Positions 1-6,923 are shown, counted from the stretch's first letter. The stretch is 9,911 nucleotides of DNA from Flavobacteriales bacterium (GCA_027065935.1 JAMONI010000234.1:1-9911); one strand, 5' to 3'. Translations and numbers: made by a program. Notes: generated by a model from the sequence alone, not told the origin.

Positions 1-1020
1 ATTATCGGCATACTGGCTTTTTTCCTGTCTGCGGTTATCGACAATTTGACGGCCACCATTGTGTTGATTACCTTACTTCGCAAGTTGATTTACGACCAAA
101 AATCAAGGATTTGGTATGCTTCCATGGTAGTTGTGGCCGCCAATGCGGGCGGAGCTTGGTCGCCCATCGGTGACGTGACCACCACGATGCTGTGGATTGC
201 GCATAAAACCTCGGTGTTGGGGCTGATCGAACATGTGATTGCCCCTTCGTTGATAAATTTTTTCGTTCCGATGCTTATTGTTTCGAGGTTCAAGGTATTT
301 AACGGGACACTCAATCATCAGGATGATAATGGTAATAAGAAAATCGAACGTTTGGAACTGCTCTTGAGTAGTAAAACCATGCTGATTGTGGGCTTGACTT
401 CCATTGTGATGGTGCCTGTTTTTAAGGTGGTAACCCATTTGCCGCCTTATATGGGAATGATGTTGGCGTTGGGTATTGTGTGGTTGGTATCGGAACTGGT
501 GCATCCCGAAGAAGATTTCACGGCCGAGCGCAAGCATTTGTATTCGGCACACAAGGCCTTGTCTCGAATCGAAATGTCGAGCATATTGTTTTTCTTGGGG
601 ATTTTGCTCGCGGTGGCTACGTTGGAGAGTTTGGTTTGGGGAAAAATTCCGGTGGACGGCAATTGGACGGATGCCAATGCCTTACAATATTTGGCTTATA
701 AATTATCGAACATTTTGCCCAATGAAGAGGTGTTGATTATCCTTTTGGGAATGTTGAGCGCCGTAATCGATAATGTGCCGTTGGTGGCCGCCTCGATGAG
801 TATGTTCTCTTGGCCCGAGGATCATGTTTTTTGGCATCAAATGGCTTATTCGGCCGGAACGGGCGGTAGTATGCTGATTATCGGTTCGGCTGCAGGTGTG
901 GCGGCTATGGGTATGGAAAAAATTGAATTCTTTTGGTATTTGAAAAAGATATCATGGTTGGCTTTTCTCGGTTTTATCACGGGATTTGTTACTTTTTGGA
1001 TAGAAAGTATGTTTTTTTAA
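1..1020 (+). CDS. nhaD: NhaD-type Na+/H+ antiporter, 5'-truncated by the window edge
   Basis: The frame is open from base 1 and ends at TAA 1018-1020, giving the last 339 residues; the N-terminal part (on the order of 100 residues by comparison with the family) lies outside the window. The product is a multi-pass inner-membrane protein of the ion transporter (IT/ArsB-NhaD) superfamily that exchanges cytoplasmic Na+ (or Li+) for protons. The two inverted halves each show the family hallmark: SAVIDNLTAT at visible residues 10-19 and SAVIDNVPLV at 253-262, with D14/N15 and D257/N258 as likely ion-binding residues. A further conserved stretch, NAGGAWSPIGDVTTT (48-62), carries the Gly-rich hairpin and D58/T60-T62. 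Several hydrophobic segments follow, near 74-92, 123-140, 146-163, 187-206, 240-265 and 315-337. A charged cytoplasmic loop sits near 94-118. A related IT-superfamily permease is the main alternative, but the paired SAVIDN motifs favour NhaD. Any TTG or ATG inside the frame is internal and should not be taken as the start. Confidence 0.9.
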   Translation: MIGILAFFLSAVIDNLTATIVLITLLRKLIYDQKSRIWYASMVVVAANAGGAWSPIGDVTTTMLWIAHKTSVLGLIEHVIAPSLINFFVPMLIVSRFKVFNGTLNHQDDNGNKKIERLELLLSSKTMLIVGLTSIVMVPVFKVVTHLPPYMGMMLALGIVWLVSELVHPEEDFTAERKHLYSAHKALSRIEMSSILFFLGILLAVATLESLVWGKIPVDGNWTDANALQYLAYKLSNILPNEEVLIILLGMLSAVIDNVPLVAASMSMFSWPEDHVFWHQMAYSAGTGGSMLIIGSAAGVAAMGMEKIEFFWYLKKISWLAFLGFITGFVTFWIESMFF

Positions 1021-1054
1021 TCGGTTAAATACGTTCCGAACCAAGGGCAAGAAA

Positions 1055-1085
1055 AAATCCCCGTCCTGAAATAGGGCGGGGATTT
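1055..1085. terminator. Bidirectional intrinsic terminator between nhaD and fabI
   Basis: A 12-bp stem with one G-T pair is formed by AAATCCCCGTCC (1055-1066) and GGGCGGGGATTT (1074-1085) around a 7-nt loop. The A-run at 1052-1057 gives a U-tract on the minus strand, so the hairpin is a good rho-independent terminator for fabI, whose stop is 22 nt away. On the plus strand the T-run is only three bases, so termination of nhaD is plausible but weaker. Its place between two convergent stops fits a shared terminator. The rest of the 1021-1106 gap shows nothing else. Confidence 0.85.
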
Positions 1086-1106
1086 CGTTATAAAGCGGGA
1101 AGAATT

Positions 1107-1934
1107 TTATTTTTCTTCGGATTGTTTGGTAAAAATTTCCATGATGTCTTGCGATACGCCGGTGGTGGAAAATCCTCCGTCGTGGTAAAGGTTTTGCATG
1201 GTTACCTTTCGGGTTAGGTCCGAAAACAAAGTGATGGTGTAGTCGGCGCAATCTTCGGCGGTGGCGTTGCCCAAGGGCGACATTTTATCGGCATAATCCA
1301 AGAAGATTTCAAAGCTTTTCACACCTTTACCCGCCGTGGTGGGTGTGGGCGATTGGGAAATGGTATTGACCCTGACTTTGAATTTCTTGCCGAACCAGTA
1401 ACCGAAATTTCGTGCAATGCTTTCCAAATAGGCTTTGTTGTCGGCCATGTCGTTGTAGTCGGGGAATACGCGTTGGGCGGCGATGTAAGTATAAGCCACA
1501 ATGGAGCCCCATTCGTTCATGGCTTCTTTATTGTAGAGCAGTTGCATCAATTTGTGAAACGAAACGGCCGAAACGTCCCACCCCTTGGTAAGCCAATCGT
1601 AACGCAAATCTGTATATGGCCGGTTCTTGCGCACATTGACGGACATACCGATGGAATGCAGAACAAAATCCAACTTGCCGCCTAGAATTTCCATCGATTT
1701 GTCGATAAGATTTTCCAAATCTTCCAAACTGGTCGCATCGGCGGGGATTACTTCACTACCGGTTTTTTCGGCCAATTTGTTGATTTCGCCCATACGCATG
1801 GCTACGGGAGCATTGGTTAATACGAACCGGGCGCCTTCTTCATAAGCTTTTTCGGCTACTTTCCAAGCAATGGAATTTTCGTCCAACGCACCGAAAATAA
1901 TACCGCGTTTTCCTTTTAGTAAATTGTAGGCCAT
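1107..1934 (-). CDS. fabI: Enoyl-[acyl-carrier-protein] reductase FabI
   Basis: This 275-residue protein has the usual length for FabI (262 in E. coli, slightly longer in Bacteroidota). It is an SDR-fold cytoplasmic enzyme that reduces trans-2-enoyl-ACP with NAD(P)H in the last step of each type II fatty acid elongation cycle. The N-terminal cofactor loop GIIFGALDENSIAW (11-24) replaces the classical SDR TGxxxGxG. SIGMS lies at 94-98. The catalytic pair is Y160 and K167 in the FabI spacing Y-x6-K (YNDMADNK), with Y150 ten residues before it, as in E. coli Y146/Y156/K163. The substrate loop after N190 reads TISQSPTPTTAGKGVK (191-206), unlike the SAGPIRTLAA of E. coli FabI but of a kind I associate with Bacteroidota. 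ATG at 1932-1934 is preceded by an A-rich leader (AAACAAAGAGAT) with no strong Shine-Dalgarno. The gene stands alone, convergent with nhaD and divergent from the LKR-like gene. Being the likely essential ENR, it would be expected to bind triclosan-type inhibitors (M163 is conserved), which is inference. Confidence 0.96.
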   Translation of the reverse strand: MAYNLLKGKRGIIFGALDENSIAWKVAEKAYEEGARFVLTNAPVAMRMGEINKLAEKTGSEVIPADATSLEDLENLIDKSMEILGGKLDFVLHSIGMSVNVRKNRPYTDLRYDWLTKGWDVSAVSFHKLMQLLYNKEAMNEWGSIVAYTYIAAQRVFPDYNDMADNKAYLESIARNFGYWFGKKFKVRVNTISQSPTPTTAGKGVKSFEIFLDYADKMSPLGNATAEDCADYTITLFSDLTRKVTMQNLYHDGGFSTTGVSQDIMEIFTKQSEEK

Positions 1935-1959
1935 ATCTCTTTGTTTTTTTTAAATTTTA

Positions 1960-1967
1960 CAAATTTA
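1960..1967 (-). promoter_or_regulatory. Candidate fabI promoter, -7 box
   Basis: Read on the minus strand, 1967-1960 is TAAATTTG, an exact match to the Bacteroidota -7 consensus TAnnTTTG. It sits 25 bp upstream of the fabI ATG, leaving a leader of roughly 20 nt. The -33 region has no clean TTTG; the nearest is TTTCG (minus strand of 1989-1993). The box is convincing and the -33 element is weak. Confidence 0.55.
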
Positions 1968-2002
1968 ATTGTTTTTTCGGTTTTTGTTCGAAACACAAAA
2001 AA

Positions 2003-2032
2003 TTGCCGTTTTGAAAAACTTTTGTATATTCA
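2003..2032 (+). promoter_or_regulatory. Candidate promoter for the LKR-like gene
   Basis: TTG at 2003-2005 is followed after 19 nt by TATATTCA at 2025-2032. This fits the Bacteroidota arrangement TTTG-N19-21-TAnnTTTG in spacing, with two mismatches at the end of the -7 box. Transcription would begin near 2038, about 24 nt before the ATG at 2062. That position argues against any start further upstream in the same frame. Confidence 0.5.
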
Positions 2033-2061
2033 CATCCCTTTTGAAAAAACGATTTTATAAC

Positions 2062-3273
2062 ATGAAGATAGCATTGATCAAAGAGCGAAAAAATCCACCC
2101 GACCGGAGAGTTGTGTTGACCCCCGCACAGGCCAAAGCGGTTATGAAAAAATTTCCGGGACTTGAAATTGTGGTGGAAAGTTCGGATATCAGAGCCTTTT
2201 CGGACGATGAATACATCAAAGAAGGTATTCCCGTAGTACACGATGTGTCGGATGCCGATGTTTTGATCGGCGTAAAAGAAGTTCCCGTTGAAGCCCTTAT
2301 TCCCGAAAAAAAATATTTCTTTTTTTCGCATACCATTAAAAAACAACCGCATAACAGAAAATTATTAAGAGCCGTTTTGGATAAAAATATTGAATTGTAC
2401 GATCACGAAACGCTCACGGATAAGGATGGACGCCGTTTGGTGGCCTTCGGGTATTATGCGGGCGTTGTAGGCGCCTATAATGCCATAAGAACCTTCGGAC
2501 TGAAAAGCGGTCTTTTTGAAATTCCCAAAGCCGTCACATTGAAAGATAAACACGAACTGATCAACGTTCTGCGGAGCGTTTATTCTAAATTGCCGCCCGT
2601 TAAAATCGTATTGACCGGGAAAGGCAGGGTAGGGACGGGCGCCAAAGAAATCCTGGATGCCATGGGAATTCGTGAAGTAAGTCCCGGACCATTTCTTCAC
2701 AAAACATTTGACGAACCGGTTTATACGCAAATCGATGTGGATGCGTATAATAAACACAAAGAAGGCAAAGCTTTCGATTTTCAAGAATTTTTCAATCACC
2801 CCGAACGTTTTGAAGGTGATTTCGGAAAATTTACCAAAGTGGCCGATATTTATATCGCCGGTCATTATTACGGGCAAGGAGCGCCGTATATCCTTACGCA
2901 AGAACATTTACAAGCGCCCGATAACAAAATCAAAGTGGTGGCGGATATCAGTTGCGATATCGGCGGCCCCGTAGCCACGACTATCCGTGCTTCCACCATC
3001 GACAATCCGGTTTACGGTTATGACCCGCATACGGGCAAAGAAACGGATTACCGTAAGGAAAATGCCGTTGCCGTGATGGCCGTGGATAATTTGCCTAACG
3101 AAATTGCTCGCGACGCATCGGAAGGTTTCGGAGAAAAATTTGTAGAGTATATCATCCCTGCCCTCGTAGAAGGCGACAAAGAAGGCATATTGGAACGCGC
3201 CAAAATTACCGAAAAGGGCAGGTTAACGCCCCGCTACGCTTACTTGCAAGATTACGTGGACGGAAAAGAATAA
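2062..3273 (+). CDS. Stand-alone saccharopine dehydrogenase / lysine-ketoglutarate reductase-like NAD(P)-dependent oxidoreductase
   Basis: The 403-residue product belongs to the AlaDH/PNT superfamily and most resembles the LKR half of AASS and yeast Lys1, enzymes that interconvert saccharopine with lysine plus 2-oxoglutarate. The N-terminal domain begins IALIKERKNPPDRRVVLTP (residues 3-21). The probable catalytic pair is K72 (GVKEVP) and H90 (FFFSHTIKKQ), corresponding to yeast Lys1 K77/H96. The Rossmann glycines are G186-x-G188-x-x-G191 in LTGKGRVGTG (184-193). The C-terminal part contains VVADISCDIGGP and AVDNLPNEIARDASEGFG, closely matching the LKR-type ADISCDIGG and DNLP motifs. There is no fused saccharopine-oxidising domain and no partner gene next door. 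ATG 2062 is chosen because it begins the family's conserved start and lies downstream of a candidate promoter; a longer frame back to TTG 1969 would run through that promoter. Genes like this are often labelled alanine dehydrogenase. The substrate is not settled by sequence: lysine/saccharopine is best supported, with another amino or opine acid possible. Confidence 0.82.
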   Translation: MKIALIKERKNPPDRRVVLTPAQAKAVMKKFPGLEIVVESSDIRAFSDDEYIKEGIPVVHDVSDADVLIGVKEVPVEALIPEKKYFFFSHTIKKQPHNRKLLRAVLDKNIELYDHETLTDKDGRRLVAFGYYAGVVGAYNAIRTFGLKSGLFEIPKAVTLKDKHELINVLRSVYSKLPPVKIVLTGKGRVGTGAKEILDAMGIREVSPGPFLHKTFDEPVYTQIDVDAYNKHKEGKAFDFQEFFNHPERFEGDFGKFTKVADIYIAGHYYGQGAPYILTQEHLQAPDNKIKVVADISCDIGGPVATTIRASTIDNPVYGYDPHTGKETDYRKENAVAVMAVDNLPNEIARDASEGFGEKFVEYIIPALVEGDKEGILERAKITEKGRLTPRYAYLQDYVDGKE

Positions 3274-3346
3274 GTCTTGCTATGCGTTGGCAACGCCTAA
3301 CCCCAGTAGAACACCCTTCTTCCGGATATGCGGGCGAAAAAAATCG

Positions 3347-3354
3347 TATTTTCG
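3347..3354 (+). promoter_or_regulatory. Candidate tgt promoter, -7 box
   Basis: TATTTTCG matches TAnnTTTG at six of seven or eight positions and lies 21 bp before the tgt ATG at 3376. No TTG is present at the expected -33 spacing, so it may be weak or activator-dependent. It would drive the tgt-lptG-EamA run. The rest of the 3274-3375 gap holds only a small GCGTT/AACGC inverted repeat (3284-3296) with no T-tract. Confidence 0.35.
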
Positions 3355-3375
3355 CATCACAGTTTAACCGCAACG

Positions 3376-4506
3376 ATGAAATTTACCATAGAGAAATCTT
3401 GTGAAGACACGTCGGCCCGGGCGGGAATACTGCATTTGCCGCACGGACAAGTACACACCCCCATCTTTATGCCCGTAGGAACGGTGGGAAGTGTAAAAGC
3501 CGTTCACCAAAGGGAATTGAAGGAAGATATCGGAGCCGAAATCATTCTGGGCAACACCTATCACCTCTACCTCAGGCCGGGAACCGGTATTTTGGAACAA
3601 GCCGGCGGTTTGCACGAATTTATCCGTTGGGACAAACCCATCCTTACCGACAGCGGAGGCTTTCAAGTGTACTCCTTGTCAACTACGAGAAAAATCAAAG
3701 AAGAAGGCGTTCGTTTCAAATCCCATATCGACGGGTCGTATCATTTTTTCTCACCGGAAAAGGTGATGGAAATCCAACGTAGTATCGGGGCGGATATTAT
3801 TATGGCTTTTGACGAATGCACCGACTGGCCGGTGGATTACAGGTATGCCGAGCAGTCTATGGAAATGACCCACCGCTGGCTCGACCGGTGTATCGCGCAT
3901 TTGGAAAAGATTCCGCCTAAATACGGATACGAACAAACGCTTTTTCCCATCGTACAAGGAAGCACCTATAAAGATTTACGCATCCGGTCGGCGGAATACG
4001 TCGCTTCGAAAGAAGCCGACGGAAACGCTATAGGCGGACTGTCGGTCGGTGAACCGGCCGAACAAATGTACGAAATGACCGAAATCGTATGCCGTATCCT
4101 CCCAGAAGATAAGCCGCGTTACCTGATGGGCGTGGGAACGCCGGTAAACATCTTGGAAAGCATCGCCTTGGGGGTGGATATGTTTGACTGCGTGATGCCT
4201 ACGCGAAATGCTAGAAACGCCATGCTCTTTACTTCGGAAGGAATGATTAACATACGAAACGCCAAATGGAAAAACGATTTTTCCCCCATCGATCCGTTGG
4301 GCATAACTTTTGTAGATAAACAATATTCCAAGGCCTATTTGCGCCACCTGTTTACGGCCAACGAAATTTTGGCCAAACAAATAGCCAGTGTTCATAACTT
4401 GGGCTTTTATCTTTGGTTGGTCAAAGAGGCGAGGAAACATATCATTGAAGGAAACTTCAAGTCTTGGAAAGACCGGATGATTCCAAAAATCGGAAGGAAG
4501 TTGTGA
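3376..4506 (+). CDS. tgt: tRNA-guanine(34) transglycosylase
   Basis: The 376-residue enzyme exchanges guanine-34 of GUN-anticodon tRNAs (Asp, Asn, His, Tyr) for the queuosine precursor preQ1, using a covalent TIM-barrel mechanism in the cytoplasm. Visible hallmarks are TPIFMPVGTVGSVKAV (28-43), ILTDSGGFQVYSLS (89-102; D92 matches E. coli D89), MAFDEC (143-148; D146), IVQG with Q194, GNAIGGLSVGE (216-226), and DMFDCVMPTRNARNAM (268-283), where D271 is the nucleophile (E. coli D264). The zinc site is absent: the cysteines C302, C304 and C307 of E. coli align with G309, T311 and D314, while the fourth ligand H340 (E. coli H333) remains. I believe this is common in Bacteroidota. The start is ATG 3376, giving MKFTIEK, typical for the family. 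A longer frame back to ATG 3328 crosses the probable promoter. The gene ends inside the GTG start of lptG, implying translational coupling. Confidence 0.95.
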   Translation: MKFTIEKSCEDTSARAGILHLPHGQVHTPIFMPVGTVGSVKAVHQRELKEDIGAEIILGNTYHLYLRPGTGILEQAGGLHEFIRWDKPILTDSGGFQVYSLSTTRKIKEEGVRFKSHIDGSYHFFSPEKVMEIQRSIGADIIMAFDECTDWPVDYRYAEQSMEMTHRWLDRCIAHLEKIPPKYGYEQTLFPIVQGSTYKDLRIRSAEYVASKEADGNAIGGLSVGEPAEQMYEMTEIVCRILPEDKPRYLMGVGTPVNILESIALGVDMFDCVMPTRNARNAMLFTSEGMINIRNAKWKNDFSPIDPLGITFVDKQYSKAYLRHLFTANEILAKQIASVHNLGFYLWLVKEARKHIIEGNFKSWKDRMIPKIGRKL

Positions 4507-5588
4507 TAAAGAAAATCGACAAATACATATTAAAACAATATTTCGGAACTTTCATCGGTTTGTTCCTCTTGTTTATTCCCATCAGCATTTTGGTGGATTT
4601 GGGCGAACGTTTGGAAAAATTCGTTGAAAATAAAGTCCCTTTTTCCGAAATTTTGGTCTATTACAAGGCTTTTATCCTGACATTTTTCAACGTGTTGTTT
4701 CCCATCTTCCTTTTCCTGTCCATCATTTGGTTCACTTCGAGAATGGCACAGAACACCGAAATCATCGCCATTCTCAACGGAGGCATGCCGTTCGGCCGGT
4801 TTGTGCTCCCTTACCTTTTCGGGGCCGTTTTGATAGCCGGTTCGGTCATTTACCTGAACACGAACATCATTCCCAAGGCCCGGATGACTTATAACGAATT
4901 TTGGAGTACTTACTTTAACAAATGGGGCAATTACAGAGAAAAAAACGACGTGTACCGTCAGCTCGACAGCACCGATTACGTTTATGTGTCCAGTATCAAC
5001 CACAAGAACAACATGGCTTATGACTTCATATTGGAACGGATTGAAAACGGCAAATTAACCTACCGCCTTTATGCCCAAAGAATCAGAAGGAATAACGATT
5101 CTTCGCAAATGTATCAGCTGAGCAATGTCTTGATAAGAAAATTCTTGCCCGGAGGCAAGCAACAAGTGGAAAAACGTATGGTTTTCGATACGATTATGCC
5201 TTTTACTTTCGACGATTTGACTCCGATGAACTATGTAGCCGAAGGTTTGAGTAACAAGGAATTGAAAGTGTTTATTGAAAAGGAAAAATTGCGCGGTTCG
5301 CAAAACATCGGCCGTTATCTTTTGGAAAAATACAAACGTGTGAGCCTGCCGGTATCGGCCTTGATTTTGACTTTTATCGCCGTGGCGGTAGCCTCGAGAA
5401 AGCGCCGGGGCGGTATCGGATTGAATTTGGCCATAGGCGTTGTGATTGCTTTCGGTTATATTTTCTTTGAAAAAATTTTCGGTATCCTAACCGTTAAGTC
5501 GGGCTTTAGTCCTTTTTTGGCCGCTTGGATACCTAATGTGATTTTTTTACTTTTGGCCTTATATTTGTTGAAGAATGCCCAGCGATAA
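4503..5588 (+). CDS. lptG: LptF/LptG-family permease of the LPS export ABC transporter (YjgP/YjgQ)
   Basis: The product of 361 residues is an inner-membrane permease of the LptB2FGC machine, which extracts lipopolysaccharide from the inner membrane and pushes it across the periplasm. It has the family layout: N-terminal membrane segments near 13-32, 56-77 and 99-119, a periplasmic beta-jellyroll domain at about 125-270, and C-terminal segments near 280-297, 306-325 and 338-356. The cytoplasmic coupling stretch MAQNTEIIAILNGGMPFGRF (81-100) is the LptF/G hallmark. Basic residues (SRKRRGG, 298-304) mark a cytoplasmic loop. I favour GTG 4503, which overlaps the tgt stop as GTGA, follows a purine-rich GGAAGGAAG, and yields the typical start MIKKIDKYILKQYF. 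The frame could extend to TTG 4464, but that would add a charged tail buried inside tgt. F versus G cannot be told with certainty from sequence; adjacency to tgt is, to my knowledge, usual for the Bacteroidota lptG. The last 14 bases overlap the next gene. Confidence 0.9.
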   Translation: MIKKIDKYILKQYFGTFIGLFLLFIPISILVDLGERLEKFVENKVPFSEILVYYKAFILTFFNVLFPIFLFLSIIWFTSRMAQNTEIIAILNGGMPFGRFVLPYLFGAVLIAGSVIYLNTNIIPKARMTYNEFWSTYFNKWGNYREKNDVYRQLDSTDYVYVSSINHKNNMAYDFILERIENGKLTYRLYAQRIRRNNDSSQMYQLSNVLIRKFLPGGKQQVEKRMVFDTIMPFTFDDLTPMNYVAEGLSNKELKVFIEKEKLRGSQNIGRYLLEKYKRVSLPVSALILTFIAVAVASRKRRGGIGLNLAIGVVIAFGYIFFEKIFGILTVKSGFSPFLAAWIPNVIFLLLALYLLKNAQR

Positions 5589-6477
5589 ATCCGCACGTTC
5601 GTATTATTATTTGATGCATTTTATCATATTCATTTGGGGATTTACGGCCGTGTTGGGCGCATTGATTTCCCTCGACTCGCTTCCGCTCACTTGGTACCGT
5701 CTTTTCATTGCCATTGTTTTTTTGGGCGGGTGGATTTTGTTCCGTGCGGTCAAGACATCGATGCATCCTTTCCGCACTTTTACCCGGTATGATTTCAAGC
5801 ATTTCATCATAAACGGCTTCTTGATAGGCTTGCATTGGCTGTTGTTTTTTCAAGCCATAAAAACCGGCGGAGTTTCCGTAACATTGGTTTCGCTTTCGTC
5901 GGGCGCATTTTTCACTTCGTTGTTGGAACCCTTGATTTTCAAACGAAAACCTGCCCTGTACGAGATGGTCTTCGGATTGATGATTATCGGCATTATGTAC
6001 TATATTTTCAAAGTAAACGAAGTGGATTGGCGGGCGGTGTTCTACGGCGTTTCGGCAGCCTTTTTCGGGGCGTTGTTCTCGGTGTTTAACGGCATTTTGA
6101 TCAAAAGTTACCGGGCGGTTTATCTTTCTTTTTTCGAGCTGTTGTTTGCCTGGGTGTTGATAAGTGTTATTATGTTGCTTACGGGAAATTACCGTTCGCT
6201 ATTTGAAGCTTCGCTCCAAGACATGTTTTGGTTGCTCGTCTTGGGTACCGTTTGCACGGCCTATGCTTTTACGGATTCTTTGAACATTTTAAAAAAAGTC
6301 AGCCCTTATACGCTTACCTTGTCCATTAACTTGGAACCGGTGTACGGTATTATTTTGGCTTTGTTGATTTTCGGCGATACGGAAAAAATGCCACCCAATT
6401 TTTATGCGGGCGCCCTGTTGATTTTATTGCTTGTAGCCTTGGAAGGAATAATAAAATTAAAAAAGTCGGGTGCCTAA
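5575..6477 (+). CDS. EamA-domain (DMT superfamily) transporter
   Basis: The 300-residue protein has the ten-helix, two-repeat layout of the drug/metabolite transporter superfamily. Hydrophobic segments lie near 12-30, 38-57, 76-94, 101-122, 130-145, 154-173, 183-202, 217-236, 246-267 and 274-294. Each EamA repeat ends in the characteristic SxxxxP-type stretch: SLSSGAFFTSLLEP (106-119) and SINLEPVYGIILALLIFGD (250-268). The second is the typical end of EamA repeat two. Members export or import amino acids, nucleotide sugars, cofactors and similar molecules, and the sequence does not reveal the substrate. ATG 5575 overlaps the lptG end by 14 nt, so it is likely the third gene of a tgt-lptG operon, with translational coupling. 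The stop TAA (6475-6477) interlocks with the TAG stop of the convergent umuD gene. Whether the transporter has any link to LPS export or queuosine salvage is unknown; neighbourhood alone is weak evidence. Confidence 0.88.
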   Translation: MPSDKSARSYYYLMHFIIFIWGFTAVLGALISLDSLPLTWYRLFIAIVFLGGWILFRAVKTSMHPFRTFTRYDFKHFIINGFLIGLHWLLFFQAIKTGGVSVTLVSLSSGAFFTSLLEPLIFKRKPALYEMVFGLMIIGIMYYIFKVNEVDWRAVFYGVSAAFFGALFSVFNGILIKSYRAVYLSFFELLFAWVLISVIMLLTGNYRSLFEASLQDMFWLLVLGTVCTAYAFTDSLNILKKVSPYTLTLSINLEPVYGIILALLIFGDTEKMPPNFYAGALLILLLVALEGIIKLKKSGA

Positions 6478-6923
6478 AGTTTTTTGATAACCGCCGTTAC
6501 GATACCCCAGATGATGAATTCGTTTTCTCCGGTAACTTTGATGGGCGCATAATTTTCATTTTCGGGCATAAGCCATACGGCGTCCTTATCGATTTTGATG
6601 CGCTTTACGGTAAATTCCCCGTCAACGAAACAAACGGCGATTTTTCCGTTTTGCGGTTCCAAACTCCGGTCGATAACCAATAAATCTCCGTCGTCCAGTC
6701 CCGCATCACGCATGGAATCGCCTTTGACCCGGGCAAAAAAAGTGGCTTCTTTGTTTTTAATCAACTCCTTGTTCAAGTCGATGCTCATGTAATGAAAATC
6801 GTCGGCAGGTGAAGGAAATCCCGCCTTGATGCCCGTTTCCACATAAGGGCGGTAAACCGGAATTTCCGTTTCCACCGAATAAATATCCAAGTGCGCATGC
6901 GTGCCGATACGAAGCATTTTCAT
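6474..6923 (-). CDS. umuD: UmuD-type S24 autoproteolytic protein (SOS mutagenesis)
   Basis: The 149-residue protein is a LexA-fold S24 peptidase without a DNA-binding domain. In the UmuD family, RecA filaments induce self-cleavage, and the shortened UmuD' joins UmuC to form the translesion polymerase Pol V. The cleavage site is A34-G35 in GIKAGFPSPADD. The catalytic pair is S70 (KGDSMRDAG) and K107 (TVKRIK). Spacing is identical to E. coli UmuD: cleavage-to-Ser 36 residues, Ser-to-Lys 37 residues (C24/S60/K97). Length is near the family norm of about 140. The first 20 or so residues (MKMLRIGTHAHLDIYSVETE) form a longer N-terminal arm than in E. coli. ATG is at 6921-6923; an in-frame ATG two codons later (6915-6917) is equally possible. 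No umuC is adjacent: downstream is the convergent EamA gene, whose stop overlaps by 4 nt, and upstream is divergent hutU. The alternative is a free-standing repressor-like S24 protein, but there is no helix-turn-helix. Confidence 0.9.
   Translation of the reverse strand: MKMLRIGTHAHLDIYSVETEIPVYRPYVETGIKAGFPSPADDFHYMSIDLNKELIKNKEATFFARVKGDSMRDAGLDDGDLLVIDRSLEPQNGKIAVCFVDGEFTVKRIKIDKDAVWLMPENENYAPIKVTGENEFIIWGIVTAVIKKL

Noticed and set aside
1969..2061. A 31-residue N-terminal extension of the LKR-like protein starting at TTG 1969
   Set aside because: It runs through the candidate promoter, is Phe/Lys-rich low-complexity sequence, and the family's conserved start begins at ATG 2062.
2365..2907. 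A 180-residue open frame on the minus strand opposite the LKR-like gene
   Set aside because: It is fully antisense to a well-supported conserved gene, with no recognisable motif; open frames of this kind arise from the codon bias of the real gene.
3284..3296. Inverted repeat GCGTT-GGC-AACGC after the LKR-like gene
   Set aside because: A 5-bp stem with a 3-nt loop and no T-run is too weak to call a terminator.
3328..3375. A 16-residue N-terminal extension of Tgt from ATG 3328
   Set aside because: It covers the probable -7 box at 3347-3354, and Tgt proteins normally begin at the MKF position (3376).
4464..4502. A TTG start for lptG 39 bases inside tgt
   Set aside because: It would add a charged, non-conserved tail; the GTG at 4503 has the purine-rich upstream run and the typical MIKKIDKYIL start.
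4530..5003. A 157-residue minus-strand frame opposite lptG
   Set aside because: It is composed of shadow sequence (Glu/Gln/His-rich) opposite a conserved membrane protein, with no promoter or family features.
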